Of a stretch of 58,568 bases of DNA, positions 10,379 through 24,015 are shown piece by piece. How positions within the stretch are numbered: the stretch's first letter is position 1; every line of letters starts with the position of its first letter. The translations under genes were made by a program, and so were the position numbers. Below the pieces are notes generated by a model that was given only the letters and a program-made list of their open reading frames with translations, had not been told where the DNA came from and made no database searches. Source of the stretch: Pluralibacter sp. (lineage in GTDB: Bacteria > Pseudomonadota > Gammaproteobacteria > Enterobacterales > Enterobacteriaceae); contig NZ_JAFAGS010000094.1 of NCBI RefSeq assembly GCF_019237635.1, positions 1 through 58,568 on the forward strand, written 5' to 3'.

Positions 10379-11829
10379 TGCTCACTCTGGACACGCTCAA
10401 TGTAATGCTGGCAGTCAGCGAGGAGGGATTGATCGAAGAGATGATCCTTGCCCTGCTGGCCTCCCCGCAGTTGGCCGTGTTCTTTGAAAAATTTCCCCGG
10501 CTGAAAAACGCCATCTCAGAAGATATTCCCCGCTGGCGGGAGGGGCTCCGGCGACGGCTCAAAGAGATTCCGGTGCCTCAGGAACTGAGCGAGGAAGTCG
10601 CCTGCTTCCAGCGTGCTCAGTCGCTGTCGACCACACAGTTTATCGTACAACTGCCGCAAATTCTGGCGCTGCTGCATCAGGTTCACTCGCCATTTGCCGC
10701 CCAGGCGCAACAACTGGTGGACGATAACGCCACCTTTACCGCCGCCATGCATACGCTGTTTTTGCAACGCTGGCGGCTAAGTCTCGTGGTGCAGGCCACC
10801 ACGCTTAACCAACAGTTGCTCGAAGAGGAGCGCGAACAGCTGCTCAGCGAAGTGCAGGAGCGGATGACGCTCAGCGGCCAGTTGGAGCCGATTCTGGTCG
10901 AAAACGAGAACGCCGCCGGGCGGTTGTGGGATATGAGCGCGGGCCAGCTCAGACGAGGCGACTGGCAACTTATCGTCAAATACGGTGATTTTCTCAGCCA
11001 GCAGCCCGAACTGATGAAACTGGCAGAGCAGCTTGGTCGCTCCAGAGAGGCAAAATCGGTCCCGAAGAAAGATTCGCCGATGGAAACCTTCCGCACGCTG
11101 GTGCGGGAACCGGCCACGGTACCGGAACAGGTGGATGGCCTGCAGCAAAGCGACGATATCCTGCGCCTGCTGCCGCCAGAGCTGGCGACCCTTGGTATTA
11201 CCGAACTGGAATATGAGTTTTACCGCCGGCTGGTGGAAAAACAGCTGCTCACCTACCGGCTACACGGCGATGCCTGGCGGGAGAAAATCAGCGAGCGCCC
11301 GGTGGTGCACCAGGATGTGGATGAACAGCCGCGCGGGCCGTTTATCGTCTGTGTGGATACCTCTGGCTCCATGGGCGGTTTTAACGAGCAATGCGCTAAA
11401 GCCTTCTGTCTGGCGCTGATGCGGGTTGCGCTGGCCGACAACCGGCGCTGCTTTATTATGCTCTTCTCAAGCGAGGTGGTGCGTTACGAGCTGACGGGAC
11501 CGCACGGCATTGAACAGGCGATCCGCTTCTTAAGCCAGCGCTTTCGCGGCGGCACAGATATCGCCAGCTGTTTTCGCGCCATTATCGAAAGGCTGCAAAA
11601 CCCGGAGTGGTACGACGCTGATGCGGTGGTCATTTCCGATTTTATCGCCCAGCGGCTACCGGATGACGTCGTCAATAAGGTGGGAGAACTTCAGCGCCAT
11701 CATCAGCACCGCTTTCATGCCGTCGCGATGTCAGCGCACGGCAAACCCGGCATCATGCGCATTTTCGATCATATCTGGCGCTTTGATACCGGATTACGCA
11801 GCCGTCTTATCCGGCGCTGGCAGCGCTAA
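10378..11829 (+). CDS. viaA: VWA-domain protein ViaA, partner of RavA
   Basis: ViaA stimulates the RavA ATPase and carries a von Willebrand factor A domain. The 483-residue protein has a helical N-terminal part and a C-terminal VWA domain from about residue 320, with the metal-ion site DTSGSMGG at about 326 and a later GGTDIASC threonine element. It begins with an ATG overlapping the ravA stop (TAATG). It ends directly against the asnA stop codon on the other strand with no spacer. Confidence 0.96.
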   Translation: MLTLDTLNVMLAVSEEGLIEEMILALLASPQLAVFFEKFPRLKNAISEDIPRWREGLRRRLKEIPVPQELSEEVACFQRAQSLSTTQFIVQLPQILALLHQVHSPFAAQAQQLVDDNATFTAAMHTLFLQRWRLSLVVQATTLNQQLLEEEREQLLSEVQERMTLSGQLEPILVENENAAGRLWDMSAGQLRRGDWQLIVKYGDFLSQQPELMKLAEQLGRSREAKSVPKKDSPMETFRTLVREPATVPEQVDGLQQSDDILRLLPPELATLGITELEYEFYRRLVEKQLLTYRLHGDAWREKISERPVVHQDVDEQPRGPFIVCVDTSGSMGGFNEQCAKAFCLALMRVALADNRRCFIMLFSSEVVRYELTGPHGIEQAIRFLSQRFRGGTDIASCFRAIIERLQNPEWYDADAVVISDFIAQRLPDDVVNKVGELQRHHQHRFHAVAMSAHGKPGIMRIFDHIWRFDTGLRSRLIRRWQR

Positions 11830-12822
11830 TTACAGCAGCGAACCGACGCTTTCGCGTACCTGTTGCGGCCAGACGCCGCACTGAACCTGGCCGATATGCG
11901 ACAGTTGCAGCAACAACATCGTCAAACGAGACTGCCCGATCCCCCCGCCGATGGTCTGCGGCATTTCCCCTCTGAGCAGCGCCTGGTGCCATTCAAGCTG
12001 CAGACGGTCTTCGTCCCCCGTGAGCGCTAACTGGCGTTTTAACGCATCGGCATCCACGCGGATCCCCATTGAAGAAAGCTCGAAGGCGTCTTCCAGAACC
12101 GGGTTCCACACCAGAATATCGCCGTTGAGCCCGGCAAACTCACGCTCGCCGACGCTGCTCCAGTCGTCATAATCCGGCGCACGCACGTCATGGCGCTGGC
12201 CGTCAGACAGTTTGCCGCCGATCCCAACCAGAAACACAGCGCCCAGCTCTTTGGCGATCGCGCGCTCGCGGCCTTTGGCATCGAGACTCGGGAAGCGGCT
12301 CAGCAGCGCCTGGCTGTGGACAAAGTGGATAGTCTCCGGCAGGAACGGCGTCAGGCCGAATTCTTGACTGACTGCCGCTTCGGTCGCTTTGATCCCGGCA
12401 TAAATCGCCTCGACGGTGGCTTTCAGCGTACCGGTGTGGCGTTCGCCGTCACCCATCACGCGTTCCCAGTCCCACTGGTCGACATACACGGAATGGATAG
12501 CGGAAAGTCGGTCTTCATCGGGGCGAAGGGCCTTCATGTGCGTGTACAGCCCTTCGCCCGCGCTGAAGTCGTGTTGTCCCAGGGTTTGACGCTTCCACTT
12601 CGCCAGTGAGTGAACCACTTCGAACTGGGCGTCAGGCAGTGTTTTCACTTTAACCTGCACCGCTTTTTCGCAACCAGAAAGGTTATCCTGCGTCCCGTCG
12701 CCTACGCGGCTTAAGATCGGCGCCTGGACTTCAATCAGACCGAGCTTCTCTTCAAGCTGGCGGGAAAAATGGGATTTAACGAAACTGATCTGGCGTTGTT
12801 TTGCGATATAAGCGGTTTTCAT
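11830..12822 (-). CDS. asnA: Aspartate-ammonia ligase AsnA
   Basis: AsnA makes L-asparagine from aspartate, ammonia and ATP. Its fold resembles class II aminoacyl-tRNA synthetase catalytic domains. The 330-residue protein has the E. coli length and the family motifs: [20 protein letters not shown] at the start, the VDQWDWE segment near residue 115, and [14 protein letters not shown] near residue 292, which is motif-3-like. It is divergent from asnC, whose product activates it in E. coli when asparagine is scarce. Confidence 0.98.
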   Translation of the reverse strand: MKTAYIAKQRQISFVKSHFSRQLEEKLGLIEVQAPILSRVGDGTQDNLSGCEKAVQVKVKTLPDAQFEVVHSLAKWKRQTLGQHDFSAGEGLYTHMKALRPDEDRLSAIHSVYVDQWDWERVMGDGERHTGTLKATVEAIYAGIKATEAAVSQEFGLTPFLPETIHFVHSQALLSRFPSLDAKGRERAIAKELGAVFLVGIGGKLSDGQRHDVRAPDYDDWSSVGEREFAGLNGDILVWNPVLEDAFELSSMGIRVDADALKRQLALTGDEDRLQLEWHQALLRGEMPQTIGGGIGQSRLTMLLLQLSHIGQVQCGVWPQQVRESVGSLL

Positions 12823-12971
12823 ATTTATACTCCTGCGTCCTGTTCCATTGATTAAGCAACAAAACCGGCAACTAATTCAATAATCAAACAACAAAAAGCC
12901 CACTTCACTTTTAATTCATCAATACGAAGCGCTAAAATAGAGCGAATCATTAATCTTCATAAGAAAAAGCG
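12823..12971. promoter_or_regulatory. Divergent asnA/asnC promoter region
   Basis: This 149-base AT-rich spacer separates the divergent starts of asnA and asnC. A TAAAAT element at 12933-12938 is a plausible -10 for asnC. Several CAACAAAA-type tracts lie on the asnA side. In E. coli AsnC and Nac act here; I cannot place their sites confidently. Confidence 0.5.
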
Positions 12972-13430
12972 ATGGAAAATTATCAGATCGACAATCTGGA
13001 CCGCGGCATTCTTGAGGCGTTGATGGCTAACGCCCGTACCGCCTATGCCGAACTGGCGAAGCAGTTTGGCGTCAGTCCCGGCACGATTCACGTCCGGGTA
13101 GAAAAAATGAAGCAGGCTGGCATTATCACCGGCGCGCGTATCGACGTGAGCCCGAAGCAGCTGGGTTACGATGTCTGCTGTTTTATCGGCATTATCCTGA
13201 AAAGCGCTAAAGACTATCCCTCCGCGCTGGCGAAGCTGGAAAGTCTCGATGAGGTGACCGAGGCCTACTACACCACCGGCCACTACAGTATCTTTATTAA
13301 GGTGATGTGCCGCTCTATCGATGCGCTACAGCAGGTACTTATCAACAAGATCCAAACAATCGATGAAATTCAGTCCACCGAGACGTTGATCTCCCTGCAG
13401 AACCCGATCATGCGCACTATCCGCCCGTGA
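12972..13430 (+). CDS. asnC: Asparagine-responsive regulator AsnC (Lrp family)
   Basis: AsnC activates asnA and represses its own gene; asparagine abolishes the activation. The 152-residue protein has the E. coli length. An N-terminal helix-turn-helix (residues about 5-60, LDRGILEALMANARTAYAEL followed by a GTIHVRVEKMKQAG recognition helix) precedes an RAM ligand-binding domain. In E. coli, transcription from asnC can run through mioC towards oriC; here a hairpin overlapping the asnC stop codon limits that. Confidence 0.97.
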   Translation: MENYQIDNLDRGILEALMANARTAYAELAKQFGVSPGTIHVRVEKMKQAGIITGARIDVSPKQLGYDVCCFIGIILKSAKDYPSALAKLESLDEVTEAYYTTGHYSIFIKVMCRSIDALQQVLINKIQTIDEIQSTETLISLQNPIMRTIRP

Positions 13431-13441
13431 TCGGGCTTTTT
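13423..13441 (+). terminator. asnC terminator
   Basis: The stem GCCCG/CGGGC (13423-13427 with 13432-13436) with a 4-base loop is followed by five T residues. It overlaps the asnC stop codon at 13428-13430, so the end of translation and termination are tightly joined. A short Rho-independent terminator upstream of mioC. Confidence 0.75.
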
Positions 13442-13521
13442 AATCCCACAGCTTTCCACAGGTAGATCCCAGCTCACACACAGCGTACAATACGCCACTC
13501 AGAGTGGTTGAGTGGACGATC

Positions 13522-13962
13522 ATGGCAGAGATAACCCTTATCAGCGGCAGCACCCTTGGCGGCGCCGAATACGTAGCAGAGCATCTGGCGGAAAAGCTGG
13601 AAGATGCGGGTTTTACGACGCAGACGCTGCACGGCCCCCTGCTTGACGATCTTAATAAAGAAGGGATCTGGCTGGTTATCAGCTCCACCCACGGTGCGGG
13701 AGATATCCCGGACAACCTGTTGCCGTTCTACGATGCTATAAAGGAAGAAAAACCGGATCTGTCCGCTGTACGCTTTGGCGCAGTGGGTATTGGCAGCCGG
13801 GAATATGACACCTTTTGCGGTGCCATCGAGAAAATCGACGACGCGCTGAAGGCCTGCGGAGCAAAACAGCTTGGCGAAACGCTCAAAATCAACGTCCTTG
13901 AGCACGACATTCCGGAAGATCCGGCGGAAATTTGGGTCGGATCCTGGAAAAATTTGCTCTGA
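13522..13962 (+). CDS. mioC: Flavodoxin-like protein MioC
   Basis: MioC is a small FMN-binding flavodoxin; in E. coli it is needed for biotin synthase activity in vitro, and its transcription enters oriC. The 146-residue protein has the phosphate-binding loop SGSTLGGAEYVAEHL at residues 8-22 and the flavodoxin STHGAGDIPDN and GIGSREYDTFCG segments. I chose the ATG at 13522, as in E. coli, rather than one six codons upstream. A TACAAT -10 box lies at 13486-13491, and a near DnaA box with two mismatches (CTTTCCACA) lies near 13451. Confidence 0.96.
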   Translation: MAEITLISGSTLGGAEYVAEHLAEKLEDAGFTTQTLHGPLLDDLNKEGIWLVISSTHGAGDIPDNLLPFYDAIKEEKPDLSAVRFGAVGIGSREYDTFCGAIEKIDDALKACGAKQLGETLKINVLEHDIPEDPAEIWVGSWKNLL

Positions 13963-13987
13963 GAAGTGTAAAGATCGTGCGATCTTC

Positions 13988-13996
13988 TGTGGATAA
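13988..13996 (+). promoter_or_regulatory. DnaA box R4
   Basis: A perfect high-affinity DnaA box, TGTGGATAA, lies at the mioC-proximal edge of oriC, in opposite orientation to R1. In E. coli R4 stays DnaA-bound for most of the cell cycle. Confidence 0.93.
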
Positions 13997-14026
13997 GTCT
14001 GGTTAAAAGCTTGGATCAACCGGTAG

Positions 14027-14035
14027 TTATCCCAA
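14027..14035 (-). promoter_or_regulatory. DnaA box R3 (weak)
   Basis: TTATCCCAA at the position of E. coli R3. It differs from TTATCCACA at positions 7 and 8, as expected of a low-affinity box. Confidence 0.75.
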
Positions 14036-14061
14036 TAATAAGGTTTGGCTAGTTTTTGAGT

Positions 14062-14070
14062 TGTGCATAA
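14062..14070 (+). promoter_or_regulatory. DnaA box R2
   Basis: TGTGCATAA at the position of E. coli R2, with one change from the strong consensus TGTGGATAA. It lies between R3 and R5M. A Fis site is known in this interval in E. coli but is not obvious here. Confidence 0.85.
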
Positions 14071-14112
14071 CCCTTCATTCTGATCCCAGCTTATACGGAC
14101 CAGGATCACCGA

Positions 14113-14121
14113 TCATTCACA
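14113..14121 (-). promoter_or_regulatory. DnaA box R5M (weak)
   Basis: TCATTCACA, with two differences from TTATCCACA, lies at the position of the E. coli R5M box inside a GATC-rich block. Confidence 0.7.
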
Positions 14122-14136
14122 GATTGTGATCCTCCC

Positions 14137-14149
14137 TAAGCATTTGATC
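14137..14149 (-). promoter_or_regulatory. IHF-like site in oriC
   Basis: Read on the minus strand, GATCAAATGCTTA fits the IHF consensus WATCAANNNNTTR at all but the first position. It lies between R5M and R1, where IHF bends E. coli oriC to help DnaA open the duplex. The assignment rests on motif and position. Confidence 0.65.
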
Positions 14150-14167
14150 TTAAAAACAGGATCCCAC

Positions 14168-14176
14168 TTATCCACA
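14168..14176 (-). promoter_or_regulatory. DnaA box R1
   Basis: A perfect strong box, TTATCCACA, next to the unwinding element, where E. coli R1 anchors the DnaA filament that reaches into the 13-mers. Confidence 0.94.
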
Positions 14177-14189
14177 ACAAAGGGCGATC

Positions 14190-14233
14190 CTAATAAGAGA
14201 TCACAATAGAACAGATCTCTATATAAAAAGATC
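14190..14233 (-). other. DNA unwinding element: three AT-rich 13-mers
   Basis: Three GATC-starting 13-mers lie in tandem on the minus strand: R at 14190-14202 (GATCTCTTATTAG), M at 14205-14217 (GATCTGTTCTATT) and L at 14221-14233 (GATCTTTTTATAT). R and M are identical to the E. coli copies; L differs in its AT-rich part (E. coli has GATCTATTTATTT). This is where DnaA melts the origin and DnaB is loaded. Confidence 0.92.
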
Positions 14234-14344
14234 TTCTTTTTAATACCCAGGATCCCGGGTGCTTTCTCCGGCGCGCAAAGTTGAGTAGAATCCACGGCCC
14301 GGGCTTCAATCCATTTTCATACCGCGTTATGCGAGGCAGACCAC

Positions 14345-16234
14345 ATGTTTTATCAGGATCCTTTTGACGTCATCATCATTGGCGGGGGTCATGCAGGTAC
14401 TGAGGCCGCGATGGCCGCAGCACGTATGGGGCAACAGACCCTGCTTTTGACACACAATATCGACACTCTGGGGCAGATGAGCTGCAACCCGGCGATCGGC
14501 GGTATTGGGAAAGGACACCTGGTGAAAGAAGTGGATGCGCTTGGCGGCCTGATGGCAACCGCGATTGACCAGGCAGGCATTCAGTTTAGGATACTAAACG
14601 CGAGTAAAGGCCCGGCAGTTCGTGCCACTCGCGCACAGGCCGATCGCGTGCTCTACCGCCAGGCTGTGCGTACCGCGCTGGAAAACCAGCCGAACCTGAT
14701 GATTTTCCAGCAGGCGGTTGAGGATCTGATCGTCGAAAACGATCGTGTTGTCGGCGCAGTGACCCAAATGGGCCTTAAGTTCCGTGCAAAAGCCGTCGTC
14801 CTGACGGTGGGTACTTTCCTTGACGGCAAAATTCATATTGGGCTGGATAACTACAGCGGTGGCCGTGCAGGCGATCCGCCGTCCATCTCTCTGTCCCGCC
14901 GTTTGCGTGAGCTGCCGCTGCGTGTCAGCCGCCTTAAAACCGGTACGCCGCCGCGCATTGACGCCCGGACTATTGATTTCAGCGTGCTGGCCCAGCAGCA
15001 TGGCGACACCCCGCTGCCGGTGTTTTCGTTTATGGGCAATGCCGCGCAGCACCCGCGTCAGGTTCCGTGCTACATCACGCACACCAATGAAAAAACGCAT
15101 GATGTGATCCGCAATAACCTCGATCGCAGCCCGATGTATGCCGGGGTGATCGAAGGGATCGGCCCGCGCTACTGCCCGTCTATCGAAGACAAAGTGATGC
15201 GCTTTGCCGATCGTAATCAGCACCAGATCTTCCTTGAACCGGAAGGACTGACCTCTAACGAGATTTATCCAAACGGTATCTCCACCAGCCTGCCCTTTGA
15301 CGTGCAAATGCAAATTGTTCGTTCCATGCAGGGAATGGAAAACGCGAGAATCGTTCGTCCAGGCTATGCTATCGAATACGATTTCTTCGATCCGCGCGAC
15401 CTGAAGCCAACGCTGGAAAGCAAATTTATCCACGGCCTGTTCTTTGCCGGACAGATCAACGGCACCACCGGCTATGAAGAAGCGGCCGCTCAGGGGCTGT
15501 TGGCCGGTCTGAACGCCGCGCGCTTCTCTGCCGAAAAAGAGGGATGGGCACCATCACGTTCCCAGGCCTATCTCGGCGTGCTGGTGGACGACCTGTGTAC
15601 GCTCGGCACCAAAGAGCCTTACCGCATGTTCACCTCGCGTGCGGAATACCGCCTGATGCTGCGCGAAGACAACGCCGATCTACGTCTGACGGAAATGGGT
15701 CGCGAGCTTGGCCTGGTTGACGATGTTCGCTGGGCGCGCTTCAACGAGAAGCTGGAATGCATCGAACGCGAACGTCAGCGTCTGAAATCGACCTGGGTGA
15801 CGCCATCTGCTGAGACGGCGGCGGAAGTGAATACTCACCTGACCGCGCCCCTGTCCCGTGAAGCCAGCGGCGAGGATCTGCTGCGTCGTCCGGAGATGAC
15901 CTACGAACAGTTGGTGCAGCTTTCACCGTTCGCGCCGGGCCTTGAAGACGAGCAGGCGGCAGAGCAGGTTGAGATTCAGGTCAAATACGAAGGCTATATC
16001 GCGCGTCAGCAGGATGAGATCGAAAAACAGCAGCGCAATGAAAACACGTTGCTGCCAGCGACCCTGGATTACCGCCAGGTGACGGGCTTATCCAACGAAG
16101 TGATCGCCAAACTGAACGATCACAAACCGTCATCCATCGGACAGGCGTCGCGAATCTCCGGGATCACGCCAGCGGCGATTTCAATTTTGCTGGTCTGGCT
16201 GAAAAAACAGGGTATGCTGCGCCGCAGCGCGTAA
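14345..16234 (+). CDS. mnmG: tRNA uridine-5-carboxymethylaminomethyl modification enzyme MnmG
   Basis: MnmG (GidA) works in a complex with MnmE to modify wobble U34 of certain tRNAs, using FAD, NADH, methylene-tetrahydrofolate and ammonium or glycine. The 629-residue protein has the E. coli length, the N-terminal FAD-binding [12 protein letters not shown] (about residues 11-22), the family signature [11 protein letters not shown] near 280 and the [16 protein letters not shown] signature near 370. It starts about 110 bases beyond the unwinding element, transcribed away from oriC; a TAGAAT -10-like element is at 14286-14291. MnmE is encoded at 46046-47410. Confidence 0.98.
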   Translation: MFYQDPFDVIIIGGGHAGTEAAMAAARMGQQTLLLTHNIDTLGQMSCNPAIGGIGKGHLVKEVDALGGLMATAIDQAGIQFRILNASKGPAVRATRAQADRVLYRQAVRTALENQPNLMIFQQAVEDLIVENDRVVGAVTQMGLKFRAKAVVLTVGTFLDGKIHIGLDNYSGGRAGDPPSISLSRRLRELPLRVSRLKTGTPPRIDARTIDFSVLAQQHGDTPLPVFSFMGNAAQHPRQVPCYITHTNEKTHDVIRNNLDRSPMYAGVIEGIGPRYCPSIEDKVMRFADRNQHQIFLEPEGLTSNEIYPNGISTSLPFDVQMQIVRSMQGMENARIVRPGYAIEYDFFDPRDLKPTLESKFIHGLFFAGQINGTTGYEEAAAQGLLAGLNAARFSAEKEGWAPSRSQAYLGVLVDDLCTLGTKEPYRMFTSRAEYRLMLREDNADLRLTEMGRELGLVDDVRWARFNEKLECIERERQRLKSTWVTPSAETAAEVNTHLTAPLSREASGEDLLRRPEMTYEQLVQLSPFAPGLEDEQAAEQVEIQVKYEGYIARQQDEIEKQQRNENTLLPATLDYRQVTGLSNEVIAKLNDHKPSSIGQASRISGITPAAISILLVWLKKQGMLRRSA

Positions 16235-16257
16235 CGGCAGACCCTCAGTACCATTCT

Positions 16258-16283
16258 GGCGGGTAGCGCTTTGTTTACCCGCC
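16258..16283. repeat. REP-like palindrome between mnmG and rsmG
   Basis: Arms GGCGGGTA (16258-16265) and TACCCGCC (16276-16283) form an 8-bp stem with a 10-base loop, followed by CTACAA. Elements with the same GCGGGT...ACCCGCC core occur at 32358-32384 and 35849-35875. Confidence 0.75.
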
Positions 16284-16310
16284 CTACAACATTTCGAACA
16301 GGTATTCACC

Positions 16311-16934
16311 GTGCTCAACACACTTTCTCGTCTGCTGGATAAAGCAGGCATTTCGCTCACCGATCACCAGAAAAATCAGCTGGTGGCCTATGTCGATATG
16401 CTGAACAAATGGAACAAGGCGTACAACCTCACCTCCGTACGCGACCCTAACGAGATGTTAATCCGCCATATTCTCGACAGTATCGTGGTAGCGCCGCACC
16501 TGCAGGGTGAACGTTTTATCGATGTGGGTACGGGACCAGGGTTGCCGGGGATTCCGTTGTCTATCGTTCGCCCTGAGGCGCACTTTACGCTGCTGGATAG
16601 CCTGGGCAAGCGCGTACGCTTCCTGCGTCAGGTGCAGCACGAGCTTAAGCTGGATAACGTGATGCCGGTACAAAGCCGCGTAGAAGACTTTCCGGCGCAG
16701 CCGCCGTTTGACGGCGTGATTAGCCGGGCGTTCGCCTCGCTCAATGACATGGTGAGCTGGTGTCACCACCTTCCTGGGGAAAACGGCCGATTTTATGCGC
16801 TGAAGGGGCAACTGCCGGATGACGAGATAGCGATGCTGCCCGCCGGATATACGGTTGAAGAGATAGTAAAACTTCGGGTTCCGCAGTTGGAAGGCGAGCG
16901 TCATCTGGTGATGATTAAGCCAACCAAAATTTAA
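16311..16934 (+). CDS. rsmG: 16S rRNA m7G527 methyltransferase RsmG
   Basis: RsmG (GidB) methylates N7 of G527 in 16S rRNA with S-adenosylmethionine. Loss of the enzyme gives low-level streptomycin resistance in E. coli. The 207-residue product has the SAM-binding [15 protein letters not shown] at about residues 66-80 and the conserved [14 protein letters not shown] stretch. The start is a GTG at 16311, as the E. coli length requires. It is downstream of mnmG, with a REP-like hairpin between them. Confidence 0.97.
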   Translation: MLNTLSRLLDKAGISLTDHQKNQLVAYVDMLNKWNKAYNLTSVRDPNEMLIRHILDSIVVAPHLQGERFIDVGTGPGLPGIPLSIVRPEAHFTLLDSLGKRVRFLRQVQHELKLDNVMPVQSRVEDFPAQPPFDGVISRAFASLNDMVSWCHHLPGENGRFYALKGQLPDDEIAMLPAGYTVEEIVKLRVPQLEGERHLVMIKPTKI

Positions 16935-17549
16935 TTTTTATCAAAAAATGTGAAGTTTAGCACCACTGAGAAGTGTTAAAATTCGGCGACAAAAGCAGCG
17001 ATACGTCCGGTTACATTTAACCCAACGATTACTGCTTTTTTGCTTTTCATTAACGACCCGCTTTTTGTCAACACGCGGAATAGTCAACTGTGAAAATATC
17101 AGCGTGCTAAAAGTTGGTCTGGTGAATAGCATACTGTTGTTAAAATTTTATTATGATTGTCAATGAATGGTTTTTGTCTTGTATCGGGCTGTTTTAAAAA
17201 TAGTTCAGGAAATTTGTTATAAATTTCAGAATGATGAAAACCAGGAATTATTTATCTGCGTCATTACGATAAACACGAAAATGTTTTTTTTGTGATCGGA
17301 TGCACGCTTTAAAGTTGGTGTTTTCGCGTTGTTTGCAGTTTTGACTGATCGTTCACACTTTCATTAAAAGTGTGAGAACCGTGGTCCCGAAAAATATTTA
17401 AACATTTATTCACCTTTTCGCTACTTATTGTTTGAATTCACGAGGCGTCACCGTATAATTTGTCCGCTTTTTGATGCTTGACTCTGAGCCTTAAAGAACG
17501 TTTTATACGACACGCGGCATACCTCGAAGGGAGCAGGAGTAAAAACGTG
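16935..17549. other. 615-base gene-free, AT-rich gap before the atp operon
   Basis: No convincing coding frame or tRNA is seen here. The stretch is AT-rich and contains a 9-bp inverted repeat, TCACACTTT / AAAGTGTGA at 17353-17361 and 17367-17375, plus the atp promoter near its end. The first bases after rsmG (16935-16980) show no clear terminator. The rest may hold upstream regulatory sequence; nothing more can be assigned. Confidence 0.6.
17432..17459 (+). promoter_or_regulatory. Sigma-70 promoter of the atp operon
   Basis: A perfect -10 TATAAT (17454-17459) lies 16 bases after a TTGAAT -35 (17432-17437), about 90 bases upstream of atpI. This is the best consensus promoter in the window and fits the known position of the E. 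coli atp promoter. Confidence 0.85.
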
Positions 17550-18754
<1,205 letters not shown>

Positions 18755-18775
18755 TTCTTTACCAACACTACTACG

Positions 18776-19057
<282 letters not shown>

Positions 19058-19099
19058 TAAACCTAAGCCACAGTTGTTAATTTTAAGAGGTATTGTGCT

Positions 19100-19570
19100 G
19101 TGAACATGAACGCAACAATCCTCGGCCAGGCCATCGCGTTTGTTATCTTTGTTTGGTTCTGCATGAAGTACGTATGGCCGCCGTTAATGGCAGCCATTGA
19201 AAAGCGTCAAAAAGAGATTTCTGACGGCCTTGCTTCTGCTGAACGCGCTAAGAAAGATTTGGACCTTGCACAGGCCAACGCGACCGACCAGCTGAAAAAA
19301 GCGAAAGCGGAAGCCCAGGTAATCATTGAGCAGGCGAACAAGCGCCGTTCTCAGATCCTGGACGAAGCGAAAGCGGAAGCAGAACAGGAACGTAGCAAAA
19401 TCGTTGCGCAAGCACAGGCAGAAATTGATGCCGAGCGTAAACGTGCTCGCGAAGAGCTGCGTAAGCAGGTCGCGATTCTGGCTGTTGCTGGTGCCGAGAA
19501 GATCATCGAACGTTCCGTGGATGAAGCTGCTAACAGCGACATCGTGGATAAACTTGTCGCTGAACTGTAA
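19100..19570 (+). CDS. atpF: F1Fo ATP synthase subunit b, AtpF
   Basis: Subunit b forms the dimeric peripheral stalk. A single N-terminal transmembrane helix (residues about 5-25) leads into a long, charged, Ala/Glu/Lys-rich coiled coil ending VDKLVAEL. The start is a GTG at 19100 (156 residues, as in E. coli); an ATG two codons later is possible. The atpH start follows 14 bases after the stop. Confidence 0.96.
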   Translation: MNMNATILGQAIAFVIFVWFCMKYVWPPLMAAIEKRQKEISDGLASAERAKKDLDLAQANATDQLKKAKAEAQVIIEQANKRRSQILDEAKAEAEQERSKIVAQAQAEIDAERKRAREELRKQVAILAVAGAEKIIERSVDEAANSDIVDKLVAEL

Positions 19571-19584
19571 GGAGGGAGGGGCTG

Positions 19585-20118
19585 ATGTCTGAATTTGTTA
19601 CGGTAGCTCGCCCCTACGCCAAAGCAGCTTTTGACTTTGCCGTCGAACACCAGAACGTCGACCGCTGGCAGAATATGCTGGCGTTTGCCGCCGAGGTGAC
19701 GAAGAACGACCAAATGGCTGAGCTTCTTTCTGGCGCGCTGGCGCCAGAAACGCTTGCTGAGTCGTTTATCGCCGTATGCGGTGAGCAACTGGATACCAAC
19801 GGCCAGAACCTGATTCGGGTAATGGCGGAAAATGGTCGTCTGAGAGTGCTCCCGGATGTTCTTGAGCAGTTTGCGCACTTACGTGCCCTTAGCGAGGCTA
19901 CCGCAGAAGTTGAAGTGACTTCTGCGACCCAACTGAGTGAAGAACAGCTTTCGAAAATCACCGTCGCGATGGAAAAACGTCTGTCACGCAAAGTGAAGCT
20001 GAATTGCAAAATCGATAAGTCTGTAATGGCAGGCGTTATCATCCGAGCGGGTGATATGGTCATTGATGGCAGCGTACGCGGCCGTCTTGAGCGCCTTGCA
20101 GACGTCTTGCAGTCTTAA
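19585..20118 (+). CDS. atpH: F1Fo ATP synthase subunit delta, AtpH
   Basis: Delta joins the top of the F1 head to the b-stalk. The 177-residue product has the E. coli length, begins [19 protein letters not shown] and ends with the conserved [20 protein letters not shown] segment. A strong GGAGGG ribosome site precedes it, between atpF and atpA in standard order. Confidence 0.97.
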   Translation: MSEFVTVARPYAKAAFDFAVEHQNVDRWQNMLAFAAEVTKNDQMAELLSGALAPETLAESFIAVCGEQLDTNGQNLIRVMAENGRLRVLPDVLEQFAHLRALSEATAEVEVTSATQLSEEQLSKITVAMEKRLSRKVKLNCKIDKSVMAGVIIRAGDMVIDGSVRGRLERLADVLQS

Positions 20119-20130
20119 GGGGACTGGAGC

Positions 20131-21672
20131 ATGCAACTGAATTCCACCGAAATCAGCGAACTGATCAAGCAGCGCATTGCTCAGTTCAACGTTGTGAGCG
20201 AAGCGCACAACGAAGGTACAATTGTTTCTGTAAGTGACGGTGTTATCCGTATCCACGGCCTGGCCGATTGTATGCAGGGTGAAATGATCTCCCTGCCGGG
20301 TAACCGTTACGCTATCGCACTGAACCTGGAGCGCGACTCCGTAGGTGCGGTGGTCATGGGCCCATACGCTGACCTCGCCGAAGGCATGAAGGTGAAGTGT
20401 ACTGGCCGTATTCTTGAAGTTCCGGTTGGCCGCGGCCTGCTGGGTCGCGTGGTGAACACCTTGGGTGCGCCAATCGACGGTAAAGGTCCGGTTGAGCACG
20501 ATGGCTTCTCCCCAATCGAAGTTATCGCGCCGGGCGTAATCGAACGTCAGTCCGTCGATCAGCCGGTTCAGACCGGTTATAAATCCGTTGATGCCATGAT
20601 CCCAATCGGTCGTGGTCAGCGTGAACTGATCATCGGTGACCGTCAGACCGGTAAAACCGCGCTGGCTATCGACGCCATCATCAACCAGCGTGACTCCGGC
20701 ATCAAGTGCGTGTATGTCGCTATCGGTCAGAAAGCGTCTACCATCGCGAACGTGGTTCGTAAGCTGGAAGAGCACGGCGCGCTGGCTAACACCATCGTTG
20801 TGGTGGCTACCGCTTCTGAATCCGCTGCACTGCAGTACCTCGCGGCATACGCGGGTTGCTCAATGGGCGAATACTTCCGCGACCGCGGCGAAGATGCGCT
20901 GATCGTTTACGATGACCTGTCCAAACAGGCTGTTGCATACCGTCAGATCTCCCTGCTGCTCCGTCGTCCGCCAGGACGTGAAGCATTCCCGGGCGACGTA
21001 TTCTACCTCCACTCTCGTCTGTTGGAGCGTGCTGCGCGTGTTAACGCCGAATACGTCGAAGCCTTCACCAAAGGTGAAGTGAAAGGGAAAACTGGTTCTC
21101 TGACCGCGCTGCCGATTATCGAAACGCAGGCAGGTGACGTTTCCGCGTTCGTTCCGACCAACGTAATCTCCATTACCGATGGTCAGATCTTCCTGGAAAC
21201 CAGCCTGTTCAACTCCGGTATTCGTCCGGCGGTTAACCCGGGTATCTCCGTATCCCGTGTTGGTGGTGCAGCTCAGACCAAGATCATGAAGAAACTGTCC
21301 GGTGGTATCCGTACCGCGCTGGCGCAGTATCGTGAACTGGCGGCATTCTCCCAGTTTGCATCCGACCTTGATGATGCAACCCGTAAACAGCTCGATCACG
21401 GTCAGAAAGTGACCGAATTGCTGAAGCAGAAACAGTATGCGCCGATGTCCGTTGCGCATCAGTCTCTGGTTCTGTTCGCAGCTGAACGTGGTTACCTGGC
21501 GGATGTTGAACTGGCGAAAATCGGTAGCTTCGAAGCCGCTCTGATGGCTTATGTTGACCGTGACCATGCTCCGCTGATGCAAGAGATCAACCAGTCCGGT
21601 GGCTATAACGACGAAATCGAAGGCAAGCTGAAAGGCGTCCTCGATTCCTTCAAAGCAACCCAGTCCTGGTAA
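20131..21672 (+). CDS. atpA: F1 ATP synthase subunit alpha, AtpA
   Basis: The alpha subunit alternates with beta in the catalytic hexamer and carries non-catalytic nucleotide sites. The 513-residue protein has the E. coli length; the P-loop is GDRQTGKT (about 169-176), and the ATPase alpha/beta signature [13 protein letters not shown] lies near 370. The arginine of the SRVGG motif acts on the beta site. It begins 12 bases after atpH. Confidence 0.98.
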   Translation: MQLNSTEISELIKQRIAQFNVVSEAHNEGTIVSVSDGVIRIHGLADCMQGEMISLPGNRYAIALNLERDSVGAVVMGPYADLAEGMKVKCTGRILEVPVGRGLLGRVVNTLGAPIDGKGPVEHDGFSPIEVIAPGVIERQSVDQPVQTGYKSVDAMIPIGRGQRELIIGDRQTGKTALAIDAIINQRDSGIKCVYVAIGQKASTIANVVRKLEEHGALANTIVVVATASESAALQYLAAYAGCSMGEYFRDRGEDALIVYDDLSKQAVAYRQISLLLRRPPGREAFPGDVFYLHSRLLERAARVNAEYVEAFTKGEVKGKTGSLTALPIIETQAGDVSAFVPTNVISITDGQIFLETSLFNSGIRPAVNPGISVSRVGGAAQTKIMKKLSGGIRTALAQYRELAAFSQFASDLDDATRKQLDHGQKVTELLKQKQYAPMSVAHQSLVLFAAERGYLADVELAKIGSFEAALMAYVDRDHAPLMQEINQSGGYNDEIEGKLKGVLDSFKATQSW

Positions 21673-21722
21673 CGTCTGGCGGCCTGCCTTAGGGTGGGCC
21701 GCAAGGCATTGAGGAGAAGCTC

Positions 21723-23995
<2,273 letters not shown>

Positions 23996-24015
23996 CGCCT
24001 TAATCGGAGGGTGAT

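Larger units (their letters stand above)
13988..14233. other. oriC: Chromosomal replication origin oriC
   Basis: The 246-base span from DnaA box R4 to the outermost 13-mer has the length and element order of the E. coli minimal origin, in the orientation mioC-oriC-mnmG. From 13960 to 14265 there are 14 GATC sites, the Dam targets bound by SeqA. DnaA boxes R4, R3, R2, R5M and R1 and the unwinding element are listed separately. Overall similarity to E. coli oriC is strong, including the conserved GATC-rich blocks between the boxes. Confidence 0.97.
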
